Of a stretch of DNA of 32,482 nt, positions 18,180-26,441 are shown piece by piece (position 1 is the stretch's first letter; each line of letters opens with the position of its first letter). A program made the position numbers and the translations under genes. The DNA is taken from NCBI GenBank assembly GCA_004554105.1, contig SFNW01000006.1, positions 1 through 32,482 of the forward strand, written 5' to 3'. The notes under the pieces are model-generated. The model was not told where the DNA came from. It worked only from the letters and a program-made list of their open reading frames with translations, and made no database searches. This DNA comes from Clostridiales bacterium (GTDB taxonomy: Bacteria > Bacillota > Clostridia > Oscillospirales > CAG-272).

Positions 18180-18668
18180 ATGAAGCAATTTCTTCGTGCG
18201 CTGGCGCTCTGCGCGGTGCTCGCCGTGCTGACCGCCTTGACGGCAGTCGCCGTAACGCCGGCGGAAATGTATGAAAACGGCGTTGTTTCGGACGGAAACA
18301 TCAGCTACCACGATGCGCGAGACGGCATCGTCAGCGACGTCAGCGAGGCGGTCGGCGACGGTATGAACGAAATCCGCAACGGCTTTGACAGCCGCACGGG
18401 CGAGAATGGCAGTGAACAGGCGACCGGTACACACACGGGCGACGGCGCGGGGTTGAATGACGATTTGACCGGCGATGCGGGCATGAACGGTGCCGAAAGC
18501 GCGGCGACTTCAAGCAGCACCGCGCAGAGCAGCGCGGCAACTTCTAACGGCGCCGGCAATGCGGACAGCACCGACAGCGGACTTGCGTGGGGCGTTATTG
18601 TCGCCATCATCGTCATTGTCATCGTCATCGTGGTCATCTTCCTTCTGATGCCGAAGCGCAGAGGATAG
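18180..18668 (+). CDS. Unknown protein with N-terminal signal and C-terminal membrane anchor
   Basis: I do not recognise this 162-residue protein. A signal-like hydrophobic segment (5-26, ending AVAVTPA) precedes a mixed region (28-70), a Gly/Ser/Thr/Asn-rich low-complexity stretch (71-134) and a very hydrophobic C-terminal segment (135-157) ending in PKRRG. This layout predicts an exported domain tethered by its C-terminus. ATG 18180 has GGAAAG 10 nt upstream; an in-frame ATG at 18162 is also possible but lies against its purine-rich site. The codon use is normal. Divergent from the RNHCP gene. Confidence 0.7.
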   Translation: MKQFLRALALCAVLAVLTALTAVAVTPAEMYENGVVSDGNISYHDARDGIVSDVSEAVGDGMNEIRNGFDSRTGENGSEQATGTHTGDGAGLNDDLTGDAGMNGAESAATSSSTAQSSAATSNGAGNADSTDSGLAWGVIVAIIVIVIVIVVIFLLMPKRRG

Positions 18669-18699
18669 ACTGCGGAAAACCGGCGTTTGCCGGCGCGAT

Positions 18700-18735
18700 A
18701 AGGGGAAGGCAGAGTTCTGCGTCCCCTTTTTTATT
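18700..18735. terminator. Terminator between convergent genes
   Basis: AAGGGGAaGGCAGA (18700-18713) pairs with TCTGCgTCCCCTT (18716-18728) and is followed by TTTTTAT on the plus strand. Its right edge reaches the mnmE stop codon (18731), so it can end the plus-strand gene; the A-rich left side is short for the other direction. Confidence 0.75.
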
Positions 18736-20128
18736 TGCCCACGCAGAAATGCGAAAAGATTTCGGAGACGATCGCCTCGGAGACGCACCTGCCGTCGAGC
18801 TCGCCGAGAACGGCGATTGCCCGCTCGAGGTCGCTCGACGCAAGGTCTGCGCCCATGCCGCTCTTGACGGCGTGAATCGCGTCGCCGATGCGCGCGCGCG
18901 CTTCGGTCAGCGCGGCAAACTGCCGCGCGTTGGTGACGACGGCGGCATTGTCGGTTTCGATTGCGCCGCAGTCGAAGAGTTCCTCGACCTTTGTGCGCAG
19001 ACGGTCGATGCCCTCGCCGTGAAGTGCGCTGATTTCGATGACATCGCAGAAGAGCGCACGGTAGCGCGCGGGAATCGAGAAGCCGCCGCGCTTGATGTCG
19101 AGCTTGTTAAGCAGGGCGAGCTTCGGTGCGGCAATGCCGCCGAGCAGCTCGCAGAGCGATGCGTCCTCATCCGAAAAGGGCTGCGAGGCGTCAAACAGGC
19201 AGAAAACCAGCTCCGCGCCGCGCACGCGGCTCTCCGCGCGGGCGACGCCGATGCGCTCGACCTCGTCCGCCGCGCCGTGAATGCCCGCAGTGTCGGTGAG
19301 GTGCAGCATGACCTTGCCGAGCGGCAGGTCGCGTTCAAGCAGGTCGCGGGTCGTGCCCGCAATCGGCGTGACGATGGCGGCTTCCTCGCCCGCAAGCAGA
19401 TTGTACAGCGAACTTTTGCCGCGATTCGGCGCGCCGCAGATGACGGTGTTCACGCCCTCGAAAATCGCACTGCCCGCGCGGTAGGTGGCGGCAAGCGAAT
19501 CGAGGTCACGCAAAACGGCGGCGCAGCGGTCGGCAAATTCGTCGTCACCGACCTCGGCGAGGTCCTCGTCGGGGTAGTCGATTTTGGCATAGACCGCGCC
19601 GCAGAGCGCGACCAATTCCCGTTCGGCTTTCTCCAGCCGGTCGCTCAAAGCACCGCGCCGTGCGGCGGCGGCGATGCGAAGCTGCGTGTCGCTCTTCGCG
19701 TCGAGAATTTCGGCGACCGCCTCGGCTTTGGTCAGCGACAGCTTGCCGTTGACAAACGCGCGGCGCGTGAATTCGCCTGCGGCGGCGGGGACTGCGCCGG
19801 CGGCAAACACCGCCTCCAGCACGCGCTCGGTGACGAGCATACCGCCGTGACAGCTGATTTCGACCATGTCCTCGCCGGTGTAGGAGGCGGGGGCGGGAAA
19901 GCGGGTGCAAAGCCCGTCGTCAATCGGTGAGCCGTCCGACAGAATGTCGCCGAAATAGGCTTTGCGCGGGGTCAGGTCTTCGATTTTTTTGCCGCACTTC
20001 GGAAAAAAGCAGCGACCTGCGACGGCCGCTGCTTCCTCTCCCGATATTCGGATCAGCGCCACGCCGCCTTTTCCGCGCGGCGTGGAGACGGCGGCAATGG
20101 TTGAGGAAAACAGGGTTTCCGTATGCAT
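18731..20128 (-). CDS. mnmE: tRNA modification GTPase MnmE
   Basis: A 465-residue GTPase that, with MnmG, makes the cmnm5 or nm5 group on U34 of tRNAs. Order: tetrahydrofolate-binding domain (about 1-118), helical domain, inserted G domain with G1 GAPNRGKS (232-239), TT (259-260), DTAG (279-282) and NKLD (341-344), and the invariant C-terminal FCVGK. G1 has Arg where most have Val (PNVGKS). GGAG is 7 nt before the ATG at 20128; the ATG at 20134 is only one base from it. It ends the rpmH-to-mnmE gene cluster; mnmG and rsmG, often next, are absent here. Confidence 0.94.
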   Translation of the reverse strand: MHTETLFSSTIAAVSTPRGKGGVALIRISGEEAAAVAGRCFFPKCGKKIEDLTPRKAYFGDILSDGSPIDDGLCTRFPAPASYTGEDMVEISCHGGMLVTERVLEAVFAAGAVPAAAGEFTRRAFVNGKLSLTKAEAVAEILDAKSDTQLRIAAAARRGALSDRLEKAERELVALCGAVYAKIDYPDEDLAEVGDDEFADRCAAVLRDLDSLAATYRAGSAIFEGVNTVICGAPNRGKSSLYNLLAGEEAAIVTPIAGTTRDLLERDLPLGKVMLHLTDTAGIHGAADEVERIGVARAESRVRGAELVFCLFDASQPFSDEDASLCELLGGIAAPKLALLNKLDIKRGGFSIPARYRALFCDVIEISALHGEGIDRLRTKVEELFDCGAIETDNAAVVTNARQFAALTEARARIGDAIHAVKSGMGADLASSDLERAIAVLGELDGRCVSEAIVSEIFSHFCVGK

Positions 20129-20151
20129 AGCCATGCTCCGTATTCTGAAAA

Positions 20152-21228
20152 TTATTCGGCGTCGCTTTCGATCGGCGCAGCCGTTTCGAGCGGCGTTGTC
20201 TCAACCGGCGCAGCCGTTTCGGTGACGTCTGCCGTTTCAAGCGGCGTTTCGCTTGCCTGCGGGCGGTTGTCGCCGCCGCGGCGCGGGCGTCTTCTGTCGT
20301 TTCGGGCGTCGCCGCGTCTGCGGTCGCCTCTCTGCGGCAGTCTGCCCATGCCGTTTGCGGTCAGGTAAATAACCACCTTGCGGTTGGAATCCGAGCCGAT
20401 GGAGTTGGTCGAAACGCCCTCGATTTCCTGCACCTCCGAGTGGATAATGCGGCGCTCGTAGGGGTTCATCGGCTCAAGCATGACGCTTCTGCCGTACTTC
20501 TGTACCTTTTCCGCCTGTCTGCGGGCGAGTGCGCGGAGTGCTTCCTCGCGCTTTGCGCGGTAGCCCTCGACGTCGACCGTGATGCGCTCGTGGTCGTCCT
20601 TGCCCTCGGCGCGGTTTGCGGCGAGGTTGGCGAGGTACTGGAGCGCGTCGAGCGTCTCGCCGTGATGCCCGATGAGCATACCTGCGTCGTCGCCGCCGAT
20701 GGTGATGCGGCTTGCATTGTCCTCGTCGGTGTCGACCGTGGCGGTGACGTTGATTTCAAGGTTTTTAATCAGGGTTTCGACAAAGTCGACCGCCGCTTTC
20801 AACTCGCTCTCGGTGGTGGGCGTCTTGGGCTTCTTCGGCTTCGGCTCGCTCTTCTTTTCGGGGGCGGGCGCTTTTTCGGTGCGCGGCTTTGGCTGCGGTC
20901 TTTCTTTCTTTTCGGGACGCTTCTCGGTGCGCTCGCTTCTCTGCGCGGGCTTTTGTGCAGGTTTCGGCTCGGACTTCGGCTCGGGTTTCGGCTCGGGCTT
21001 GTGTTCCGGCTTCGGTGCGGGCTTCGGCTCGGGCTTCGGCTCTTCCTTCGCTTCGATAAAGGCGACAACCTTTGCGGGCTGCGCGCCGATGCCGAAGAGT
21101 CCGCCCTTCTTGCCTGCGCTGACGACCTTCCACTCGACCTCGTCGAGACTGTCGACGCCGAGCTTCGTTTTCAGTGCCTCAAAGGCGTCGTTGACCGTTT
21201 TGCCGGTTGCGTAGATTTCGGTTACCAT
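20152..21228 (-). CDS. khpB: RNA-binding protein KhpB (Jag)
   Basis: A 358-residue cytoplasmic RNA-binding protein usually encoded after yidC. It has a Jag-N domain (1-58, including KKGGLFGIG), a long linker rich in Lys-Pro-Glu repeats (62-138), a KH domain with the IGHHG loop (186-190) and an R3H domain containing NPYERRIIH (255-263). An Arg/Asp-rich stretch (297-322) and a Thr/Glu/Pro-rich tail of short repeats (326-356) follow; linker and tail make it longer than the usual 200-260 residues. ATG 21228 has only a poor ribosome binding site, so coupling to yidC is likely. Confidence 0.92.
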   Translation of the reverse strand: MVTEIYATGKTVNDAFEALKTKLGVDSLDEVEWKVVSAGKKGGLFGIGAQPAKVVAFIEAKEEPKPEPKPAPKPEHKPEPKPEPKSEPKPAQKPAQRSERTEKRPEKKERPQPKPRTEKAPAPEKKSEPKPKKPKTPTTESELKAAVDFVETLIKNLEINVTATVDTDEDNASRITIGGDDAGMLIGHHGETLDALQYLANLAANRAEGKDDHERITVDVEGYRAKREEALRALARRQAEKVQKYGRSVMLEPMNPYERRIIHSEVQEIEGVSTNSIGSDSNRKVVIYLTANGMGRLPQRGDRRRGDARNDRRRPRRGGDNRPQASETPLETADVTETAAPVETTPLETAAPIESDAE

Positions 21229-21240
21229 GTTGTATGCTTC

Positions 21241-21258
21241 GGACGCCTGCGGGCGTCC
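21241..21258 (-). other. Hairpin between yidC and khpB
   Basis: GGACGC (21241-21246) / GCGTCC (21253-21258), loop CTGCGG. It starts 8 nt after the yidC stop and ends close to the khpB start. There is no T-run, so it is more likely an RNA-stability or processing stem than a terminator. Confidence 0.45.
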
Positions 21259-21265
21259 GCCTTTC

Positions 21266-22408
21266 TTATTTCTTTTTCTTGTCGCTCTCGTCCTTGAGCG
21301 GAACTTTTTCACCGTTCAGCAACGGCTGGGACGAGCCTTTCGCGCCGTCCTTTTCCACCTCGGGCAGCGTGTCGTAATCGTCGTCGTCGATGTGGTGCAG
21401 CGAACGGACGCGGGGAAGCTCGGTGCGCTTCGTATCGTAGCCCTTCGCCTTCATTTCCTTTTCGGCGCGCTTGATGTCCTCATCGGTAAACTGCGGCAGC
21501 GGCATGGCTTTTGCCAGAACGACGGTCTGCGCAAAGGAGAACACGTTCTGATAAATCCAGTAGAGACCGATTGCCGACGAGAAGGTGTAGCAGAAGAAGA
21601 GCGACATGAGCGGCATCATCCAGTCCATCATCTGCATACTGCAGCCGTTTGCGCCCTGTTCCTGCGCGGTCTGCGACTGGTAGGTGAATTTGCGCGTCAG
21701 CTTCATGGTCAAGACCTGCAAAGCAAAGCAGACGACCGGGATAATCGTGTAGACGGCAACGTCGACAAGGGTCGGGATCTTGCCGATTGCGTCAAGCAGA
21801 TCCTTGCCGATGTAGGCGTTCCAGACATGAATCGGCGTGACCGTCAGATTCAGACCGAAGAAATCGAAATTCGGCAGATAAGCAAGCTGCGGGAATGCGG
21901 TTTGCAGTGTTTCAAGCTGCGGCTGAACAAGGGCAATCAGATTGATTTGGTCAATCTTCGCGATGTTGTCGAGCGTGACTGCCGCATCGCCGATTTTCAT
22001 GCCGACCTGGTTTGCAAGGTCGACAATCACGTCGCTGCTCATCTGGCAGATGTAGGTCAGCGGGTTGCGAATAATCTGATAGAGAATGATGATGACGATC
22101 ATCTGAATGATCAGGGGCAGACAGCCGCTGAGGGGGCTGGCATTTTCCTTCTGCTGCAGTTCCATCAGCTCCTGCTGCATTTTCTGCTGGGTCGCGCGGT
22201 CGGTGCGTCCGGCGTATTTCTTGCGGATCACCGCCTCTTTCGGGCGCAGCGACGCCATTTTAATCTGGTTTTTCTGCTGCTTGATGCCCACCGGAATGAA
22301 AATGACCTTGAGCAGAAGCGCAAACAGCAGCAGTGACAGCGCATACGAATGCGTAAAGCTGTCAAACAGGCGCATGATAAACGCAAAGGGGATATTGATA
22401 AATTCCAT
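21266..22408 (-). CDS. yidC: Membrane protein insertase YidC/Oxa1 family
   Basis: A 380-residue insertase that places membrane proteins with or without SecYEG. The first helix pair brackets a cytoplasmic hairpin (about 42-92), and K34 stands in the hydrophilic groove position where Bacillus SpoIIIJ has Arg. A long extracytoplasmic segment (about 115-215) separates helices 2 and 3, and a charged tail (about 310-380) ends in a Lys run. There is no lipobox signal peptide as in Bacillus. AAGGCGG precedes the ATG at 22408. It is 15 nt downstream of yidD. Confidence 0.93.
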   Translation of the reverse strand: MEFINIPFAFIMRLFDSFTHSYALSLLLFALLLKVIFIPVGIKQQKNQIKMASLRPKEAVIRKKYAGRTDRATQQKMQQELMELQQKENASPLSGCLPLIIQMIVIIILYQIIRNPLTYICQMSSDVIVDLANQVGMKIGDAAVTLDNIAKIDQINLIALVQPQLETLQTAFPQLAYLPNFDFFGLNLTVTPIHVWNAYIGKDLLDAIGKIPTLVDVAVYTIIPVVCFALQVLTMKLTRKFTYQSQTAQEQGANGCSMQMMDWMMPLMSLFFCYTFSSAIGLYWIYQNVFSFAQTVVLAKAMPLPQFTDEDIKRAEKEMKAKGYDTKRTELPRVRSLHHIDDDDYDTLPEVEKDGAKGSSQPLLNGEKVPLKDESDKKKK

Positions 22409-22423
22409 GTTAAAACCGCCTTG

Positions 22424-22711
22424 TCAGGCGTCCTTTCCTTGCTTGTCCTCGGGTTCGCCGCAATCATCGCCCGGCTGTTTTGTGTGGTGACCGAAGCCGT
22501 GTTCGGGAACGGGGTCGTAGCCGCCGCGGCAAAAGGGATTGCAGCGGGCGATACGGCTGACCGTCAGAATCAGACCACAGAAGAAGCCTCGTTTTTGAAA
22601 CGCCTCAAGGGCGTAGGCAGAACAGGTCGGACTGAACCTGCAACAGCTCCTCTTGAGCGGTGAAATGAACTTTCGGTACAGTTGAATCAGCCAAATACAG
22701 ACGTATTTCAT
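22424..22711 (-). CDS. yidD: Membrane protein insertion efficiency factor YidD
   Basis: A 95-residue protein with the complete YidD core: LIQLYRKFISPLKRSCCRFSPTC-type N-terminus with clustered cysteines, SAYALEAFQKRG and RCNPFCRGGYDPVP. It assists YidC-dependent insertion at the membrane surface. A polar tail after the core (about 72-95) is family-variable. Its ATG overlaps the rnpA stop by four bases (ATGA). Confidence 0.93.
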   Translation of the reverse strand: MKYVCIWLIQLYRKFISPLKRSCCRFSPTCSAYALEAFQKRGFFCGLILTVSRIARCNPFCRGGYDPVPEHGFGHHTKQPGDDCGEPEDKQGKDA

Positions 22712-23079
22712 AAGAGAGATACTTTTTTCAGCGCGTATTTCAAATCGCGCTCGATGTCGGTTGATTTTTTGCCGGTGATTCCCTCGCGCGCGACGATAAC
22801 GACGAGGTGTCCGGTCTTGATGTGATAAGCGGCGTCGAGATTTCTGTACGCGTGGCGGATAATCCGCTTGGCGCGGCTGCGCTCGACGGCACCGCCGATT
22901 TTTTTGCCGACGGTCAGTCCCACGCGGTTGATGTACTTCTTTTCGGGATTTGCCTTCATCAGCGCGTGCTTCTTATAGTCGGGCAGGACATAGACGGCAA
23001 CGGTCGACGTGACCGCCCTCGCCCCTTTCTTATATGCCTTGGAATACAGGTGATTTTCGCAGATTGCGCGGTATTTCAC
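22708..23079 (-). CDS. rnpA: Ribonuclease P protein component
   Basis: A 123-residue cofactor of the RNase P ribozyme, which matures tRNA 5' ends. The conserved RNR-type motif RSRAKRIIRHAYR and the GLTVGKKIGGAV strand are present. It starts at GTG 23079 behind AAGGGG. It overlaps yidD and lies 122 nt after rpmH, with a terminator-like hairpin between the two, so it is probably expressed at a lower level than rpmH. Confidence 0.94.
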   Translation of the reverse strand: MKYRAICENHLYSKAYKKGARAVTSTVAVYVLPDYKKHALMKANPEKKYINRVGLTVGKKIGGAVERSRAKRIIRHAYRNLDAAYHIKTGHLVVIVAREGITGKKSTDIERDLKYALKKVSLL

Positions 23080-23136
23080 AGCCCGTCCCCTTCCGATTCG
23101 GATTCCATGTGAAAAATGCCAAAATAATCAAAAACC

Positions 23137-23162
23137 CCGATAACCTCACAAAGAGTTATCGG
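23137..23162 (-). terminator. Terminator or attenuator between rpmH and rnpA
   Basis: CCGATAAC (23137-23144) / GTTATCGG (23155-23162), perfect 8 bp with a 10-nt loop; on the minus strand the stem continues into GGTTTTTGATT. It would stop part of the transcription from the rpmH promoter and so reduce rnpA and downstream expression. Confidence 0.8.
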
Positions 23163-23201
23163 AGATTTGAAACTCCCGTGGGAGCGACGGCAAAGCCTTA
23201 C

Positions 23202-23336
23202 TCAATAGGTGAGTTTTGCTCTGCCTTTAGCGCGGCGTCTCTTGAGAACCTTTCTGCCGTCGGCAGTTCTCATTCTCTTTCTGAAGCCGTGTTCTTTTTT
23301 TCTCTGACGCTTTTTAGGCTGGTAAGTTCTGAGCAT
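23202..23336 (-). CDS. rpmH: 50S ribosomal protein L34
   Basis: A 44-residue basic protein, starting [18 protein letters not shown] with the family's FRKRM and KRRRAKGR segments and exactly the normal length. The frame is open further upstream, but GGAGGTG 8 nt before the ATG at 23336 is decisive. A perfect consensus promoter lies about 70 nt upstream. Confidence 0.97.
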   Translation of the reverse strand: MLRTYQPKKRQRKKEHGFRKRMRTADGRKVLKRRRAKGRAKLTY

Positions 23337-23404
23337 TCGGTTGCACCTCCTTACGGTATTTCGGAAGCGGATACTTCGCGTGTATTCACAATAAGACAAG
23401 TTAT

Positions 23405-23433
23405 ATTATATAAGAGCAAAGAAAACTTGTCAA
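23405..23433 (-). promoter_or_regulatory. Consensus SigA-type promoter of rpmH
   Basis: On the minus strand: TTGACA (23428-23433), exactly 17 nt, TATAAT (23405-23410). It is a perfect match, as expected for a ribosomal protein gene. Confidence 0.93.
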
Positions 23434-23475
23434 GGGTTTTTTGAAAATTTGTGCCCGCGGGCTGAAGCAGATAGA

Positions 23476-23611
23476 GCCTTCCCCGGGGGGAAGGTGGCGC
23501 CGTAGGCGACGGATGAGGGCTTGCAGGCAGCCGGCACAGCTTTGCATGGAGTTTTGCTTTGCAAAAGCCCTCATCAGTCAACTCCGTTGACAGCTTCCCC
23601 CAAGGGAAGCC
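23476..23611. repeat. MITE-like nested inverted-repeat element, copy 1
   Basis: A 136-bp element made of stems: CCTTCCCC / GGGGAAGG (23477-23494), GATGAGGGCTT (23512-23522) / AAGCCCTCATC (23565-23575), GTCAAC-TCC-GTTGAC (23577-23591) and GCTTCCC / GGGAAGC (23593-23610). No coding frame is plausible. It fills the gap between alaS and the rpmH promoter. Two related elements occur at 26512 and 31600, sharing the order TCCC-stem, small GTC-type stem and TCC-stem. Confidence 0.65.
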
Positions 23612-23684
23612 TGTGTTTGATTGTCACGGAAAATCTTTCAACAAGGTGTGCGGGAATTTTGAAGTCTCGCCCCGAAATAATCCT

Positions 23685-26315
23685 TTACTTCTTCAGCATA
23701 TCGGCGAGGAGCGTGCGGGCAGCCGCGAGCGCTTCCTCGACCTTGGCGACGTCGGCACCGCCCGCCATTGCGCTGTCGGGACGTCCGCCGCCTTTGCCGC
23801 CGGTAATCTGCGCGACCGCGCCGACCAGCTTACCCGCGTGTACGCCGCGTGCGACTGCGTCGCTGCCTGCGCAGGCGGCAAAATTCAGCTTGCCGCCCTC
23901 GACCGCCGCGATGATTGCGACCGCCGACGGGTGATTTGCCTTGATTTCATCGCACATTGCGCGTGCGCTCTGCGCGTTGCCCTCGATTTTCGCCGCGGTC
24001 AGCTCGATGCCGTCGACGATGACTGCGCTGTCGGCAAGCGAAGCGAGCGCGTTCTGCGACAGTTTCGCGTTTGCGGCGTCCAGCTCGCGGCGAAGCTGCT
24101 TGATTTCGTTTTGCAGTGCCGCCGCACGGTGCGGATTTTCCGCAGGGCTGGGCGACTTCAGCGCCTCCGCCGTCTTGGCGGCGAGAATCTCTTCTTCGGT
24201 CAGCAGCTCAAGCACGCCGCGACCGGTCGTGCCCTCAATGCGGCGAACGCCCGCCGCAACCGAGACCTCGAAAATAATCTTAAACAGACCGATGTTGCCG
24301 GTGTTGGCAACGTGCGTACCGCCGCAAAGCTCGGTCGAAAATTCGCCCATCTTGACCATGCGCACCTTGTCCCCGTACTTTTCGCCGAAGAGCGCCATTG
24401 CGCCCGACTTTTTCGCGGTCTCGGGGTCGGTGACCGTGGTCGTGACCGGCTCGGCAAGCAGAATGTGCGAGTTGACCAGGCTCTCGACCTTGATGAGTTC
24501 TTCGTCGGTCAGCGCCGCAAAGTGCGTGAAGTCGAAGCGCACGCGCTTGTTGTCGACATAGGAGCCCGCCTGCTCGACGTGCGTGCCGAGAAGCTGACGG
24601 AGCGCGGCGTGCAGGAGGTGTGCCGCACTGTGGTTGCGGCGAATCGAGGCGCGGCGCATACTGTCGATTTCCGCGGTGACGGCGTCGCCCTTGCGCAGAA
24701 CGCCGTTGACCATGTTGCAGATGTGGATATAGACGCCGTCGCTCTTTTTGGTGTCAATGACGCTGGCAAGCGCGGTCTCGGTGCGGATAACGCCGGTGTC
24801 GCCGACCTGACCGCCGCCCTCGCCGTAGAAGACGGTCGAGTCGAGAATCAGGCTGAATTCGCCCTCGCTGATTTCGTCGAGCGAATTGTCGCCGTCGATA
24901 ATCGCGAGCACCTTGGCGGAGCAGGTGTCGGCATCATAACCGAGGAAGTTCGTCTTCGGCAGCGTGGAGAGCAGGGTCTTGGAGGATTCGCTCCAGCCGC
25001 CGATGTCGCGGCGGGCGTTTCTCGCGCGCTCGCGCTGTGCGAGCATCAGCTTGGCAAAGGTCTCCTCGTCGAGCTTGAGCCCCTTTTCCTCGGCAATCTC
25101 GCGCGTCAAATCAATCGGGAAGCCGAAGGTGTCGTAGAGCTTGAAAACTTCCTTGCCGTCGATGGACTGCTTGCCCTCGGCAACCGCCTTTTTCATCAGG
25201 TTGGAGAGAATCGCAAGTCCCGCGTCGATCGTCGCGTCGAAGCGCTCCTCCTCCATGGAAATGACCTTTTTGATATAGTCGCGCTTGGTCTTCAGCTCGG
25301 GGTACGCCGTGATGTTCTGCTCAATCACGACCTCGCAGAGGTCGGAGAGGAAGGCGTGCGTGATGCCGAGCAGCTTTGCATGGCGTGCGGCGCGGCGCAG
25401 AATGCGGCGCAGAACGTAGCCGCGTCCCTCGTTGGAGGGAATGACGCCGTCGCAAATCATGAAGGTCGCCGAGCGGATATGGTCGGTGACGACGCGAATC
25501 GAAATGTCCTTGTTCTTGTCCTCGCCGTAGGTCACGCCCGCAATCGAGCAGACCGTGTCGAGAATCTTGCGCACCGTGTCGACCTCAAAGAGGTTGTCCA
25601 CGCCCTGCATGACGCAGGCGAGACGCTCAAGACCCATGCCGGTGTCGATGTTCTTCTGTGCAAGCTCGGTGTAGTTGCCATTGCCGTCGTTGTTGAACTG
25701 TGAGAAGACGTTGTTCCAGATCTCCATGTAGCGGTCGCAGTCGCAGCCGGGCTTGCAGTCGGGCTTGCCGCAGCCGTACTTTTCGCCGCGGTCGAAGTAG
25801 ATTTCGGAGCAGGGGCCGCAAGGACCGCTGCCGTGCTCCCAGAAATTGTCCTCCTTGCCGAGGCGGACGACGCGCTCGGGCGCGACGCCGACCTTCTTCG
25901 TCCAGATTTCAAAGGCTTCCTCGTCGTTTTCGTAAATCGAGGGGTAGAGGAGGTCGGCGGGGATTTCGAGCCATTCGGTCAGAAATTCCCATGCCCACGG
26001 AATCGCCTCTTCCTTGAAGTAGTCGCCGAACGAGAAGTTGCCGAGCATTTCAAAATAAGTGCCGTGACGCGCGGTGTGACCGACGCGCTCGAGGTCGGGC
26101 GTGCGGATGCACTTCTGACAGGTGGTGACGCGGCGGCGCGGCGGCACTTCCTCGCCGGTGAAGTATTTCTTCATCGGCGCCATGCCCGAGTTGATGAGCA
26201 GGAGGGATTTGTCGCCCTGCGGCACAAGCGGGAAGCTCGGCAGGCGGAGATGCCCCTTCGACTCGAAGAACGAAAGATACTTTTCGCGCAGATCGTTAAG
26301 CGATGTCCATTTCAT
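23685..26315 (-). CDS. alaS: Alanyl-tRNA synthetase
   Basis: An 876-residue, full-length class II synthetase charging tRNA-Ala. Order: catalytic core (1-about 240, including RTPDLERVGHTARHGTYFEML and GLERLA), tRNA-binding helical domain, editing domain with zinc motifs HSAAH (562-566) and CGGTH (664-668), and a C-terminal DHHA1-type domain ending in the Gly-rich GGKGGGRPDSAMAGG segment. ATG 26315 follows AAAGGA at a long spacing. Expression starts from a consensus promoter with a leader of about 60 nt that is too short for a T-box. No clear terminator separates it from rpmH except the repeat element. Confidence 0.96.
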   Translation of the reverse strand: MKWTSLNDLREKYLSFFESKGHLRLPSFPLVPQGDKSLLLINSGMAPMKKYFTGEEVPPRRRVTTCQKCIRTPDLERVGHTARHGTYFEMLGNFSFGDYFKEEAIPWAWEFLTEWLEIPADLLYPSIYENDEEAFEIWTKKVGVAPERVVRLGKEDNFWEHGSGPCGPCSEIYFDRGEKYGCGKPDCKPGCDCDRYMEIWNNVFSQFNNDGNGNYTELAQKNIDTGMGLERLACVMQGVDNLFEVDTVRKILDTVCSIAGVTYGEDKNKDISIRVVTDHIRSATFMICDGVIPSNEGRGYVLRRILRRAARHAKLLGITHAFLSDLCEVVIEQNITAYPELKTKRDYIKKVISMEEERFDATIDAGLAILSNLMKKAVAEGKQSIDGKEVFKLYDTFGFPIDLTREIAEEKGLKLDEETFAKLMLAQRERARNARRDIGGWSESSKTLLSTLPKTNFLGYDADTCSAKVLAIIDGDNSLDEISEGEFSLILDSTVFYGEGGGQVGDTGVIRTETALASVIDTKKSDGVYIHICNMVNGVLRKGDAVTAEIDSMRRASIRRNHSAAHLLHAALRQLLGTHVEQAGSYVDNKRVRFDFTHFAALTDEELIKVESLVNSHILLAEPVTTTVTDPETAKKSGAMALFGEKYGDKVRMVKMGEFSTELCGGTHVANTGNIGLFKIIFEVSVAAGVRRIEGTTGRGVLELLTEEEILAAKTAEALKSPSPAENPHRAAALQNEIKQLRRELDAANAKLSQNALASLADSAVIVDGIELTAAKIEGNAQSARAMCDEIKANHPSAVAIIAAVEGGKLNFAACAGSDAVARGVHAGKLVGAVAQITGGKGGGRPDSAMAGGADVAKVEEALAAARTLLADMLKK

Positions 26316-26380
26316 AGCGTTTCGCAGTCCTTTTCTATCGTATATCTAAAATTTTTTTATTCCAAAAAATATTCCAAAAT

Positions 26381-26409
26381 ATTATAGCACCTTGCTCCCG
26401 AGATGTCAA
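26381..26409 (-). promoter_or_regulatory. Consensus SigA-type promoter of alaS
   Basis: On the minus strand: TTGACA (26404-26409), exactly 17 nt, TATAAT (26381-26386). Perfect match; the transcript would have a 60-nt leader. Confidence 0.92.
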
Positions 26410-26441
26410 CGCTTCGGAAAAAGATTCATAAAAAGCGAAAA

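Noticed and set aside
23337..23684. oriC next to rpmH
   Set aside because: No cluster of TTATCCACA-like boxes and no dnaA; the space holds a promoter and a repeat element.
23559..25703. Long plus-strand open frame of 714 codons
   Set aside because: It is antisense to alaS, which is complete and conserved. High-GC codon use produces long shadow frames; its composition is Arg/Val/Asp-rich and unlike any family.
26316..26380. T-box leader for alaS
   Set aside because: The leader after the consensus promoter is about 60 nt, too short for specifier stem and antiterminator, and has no terminator stem.
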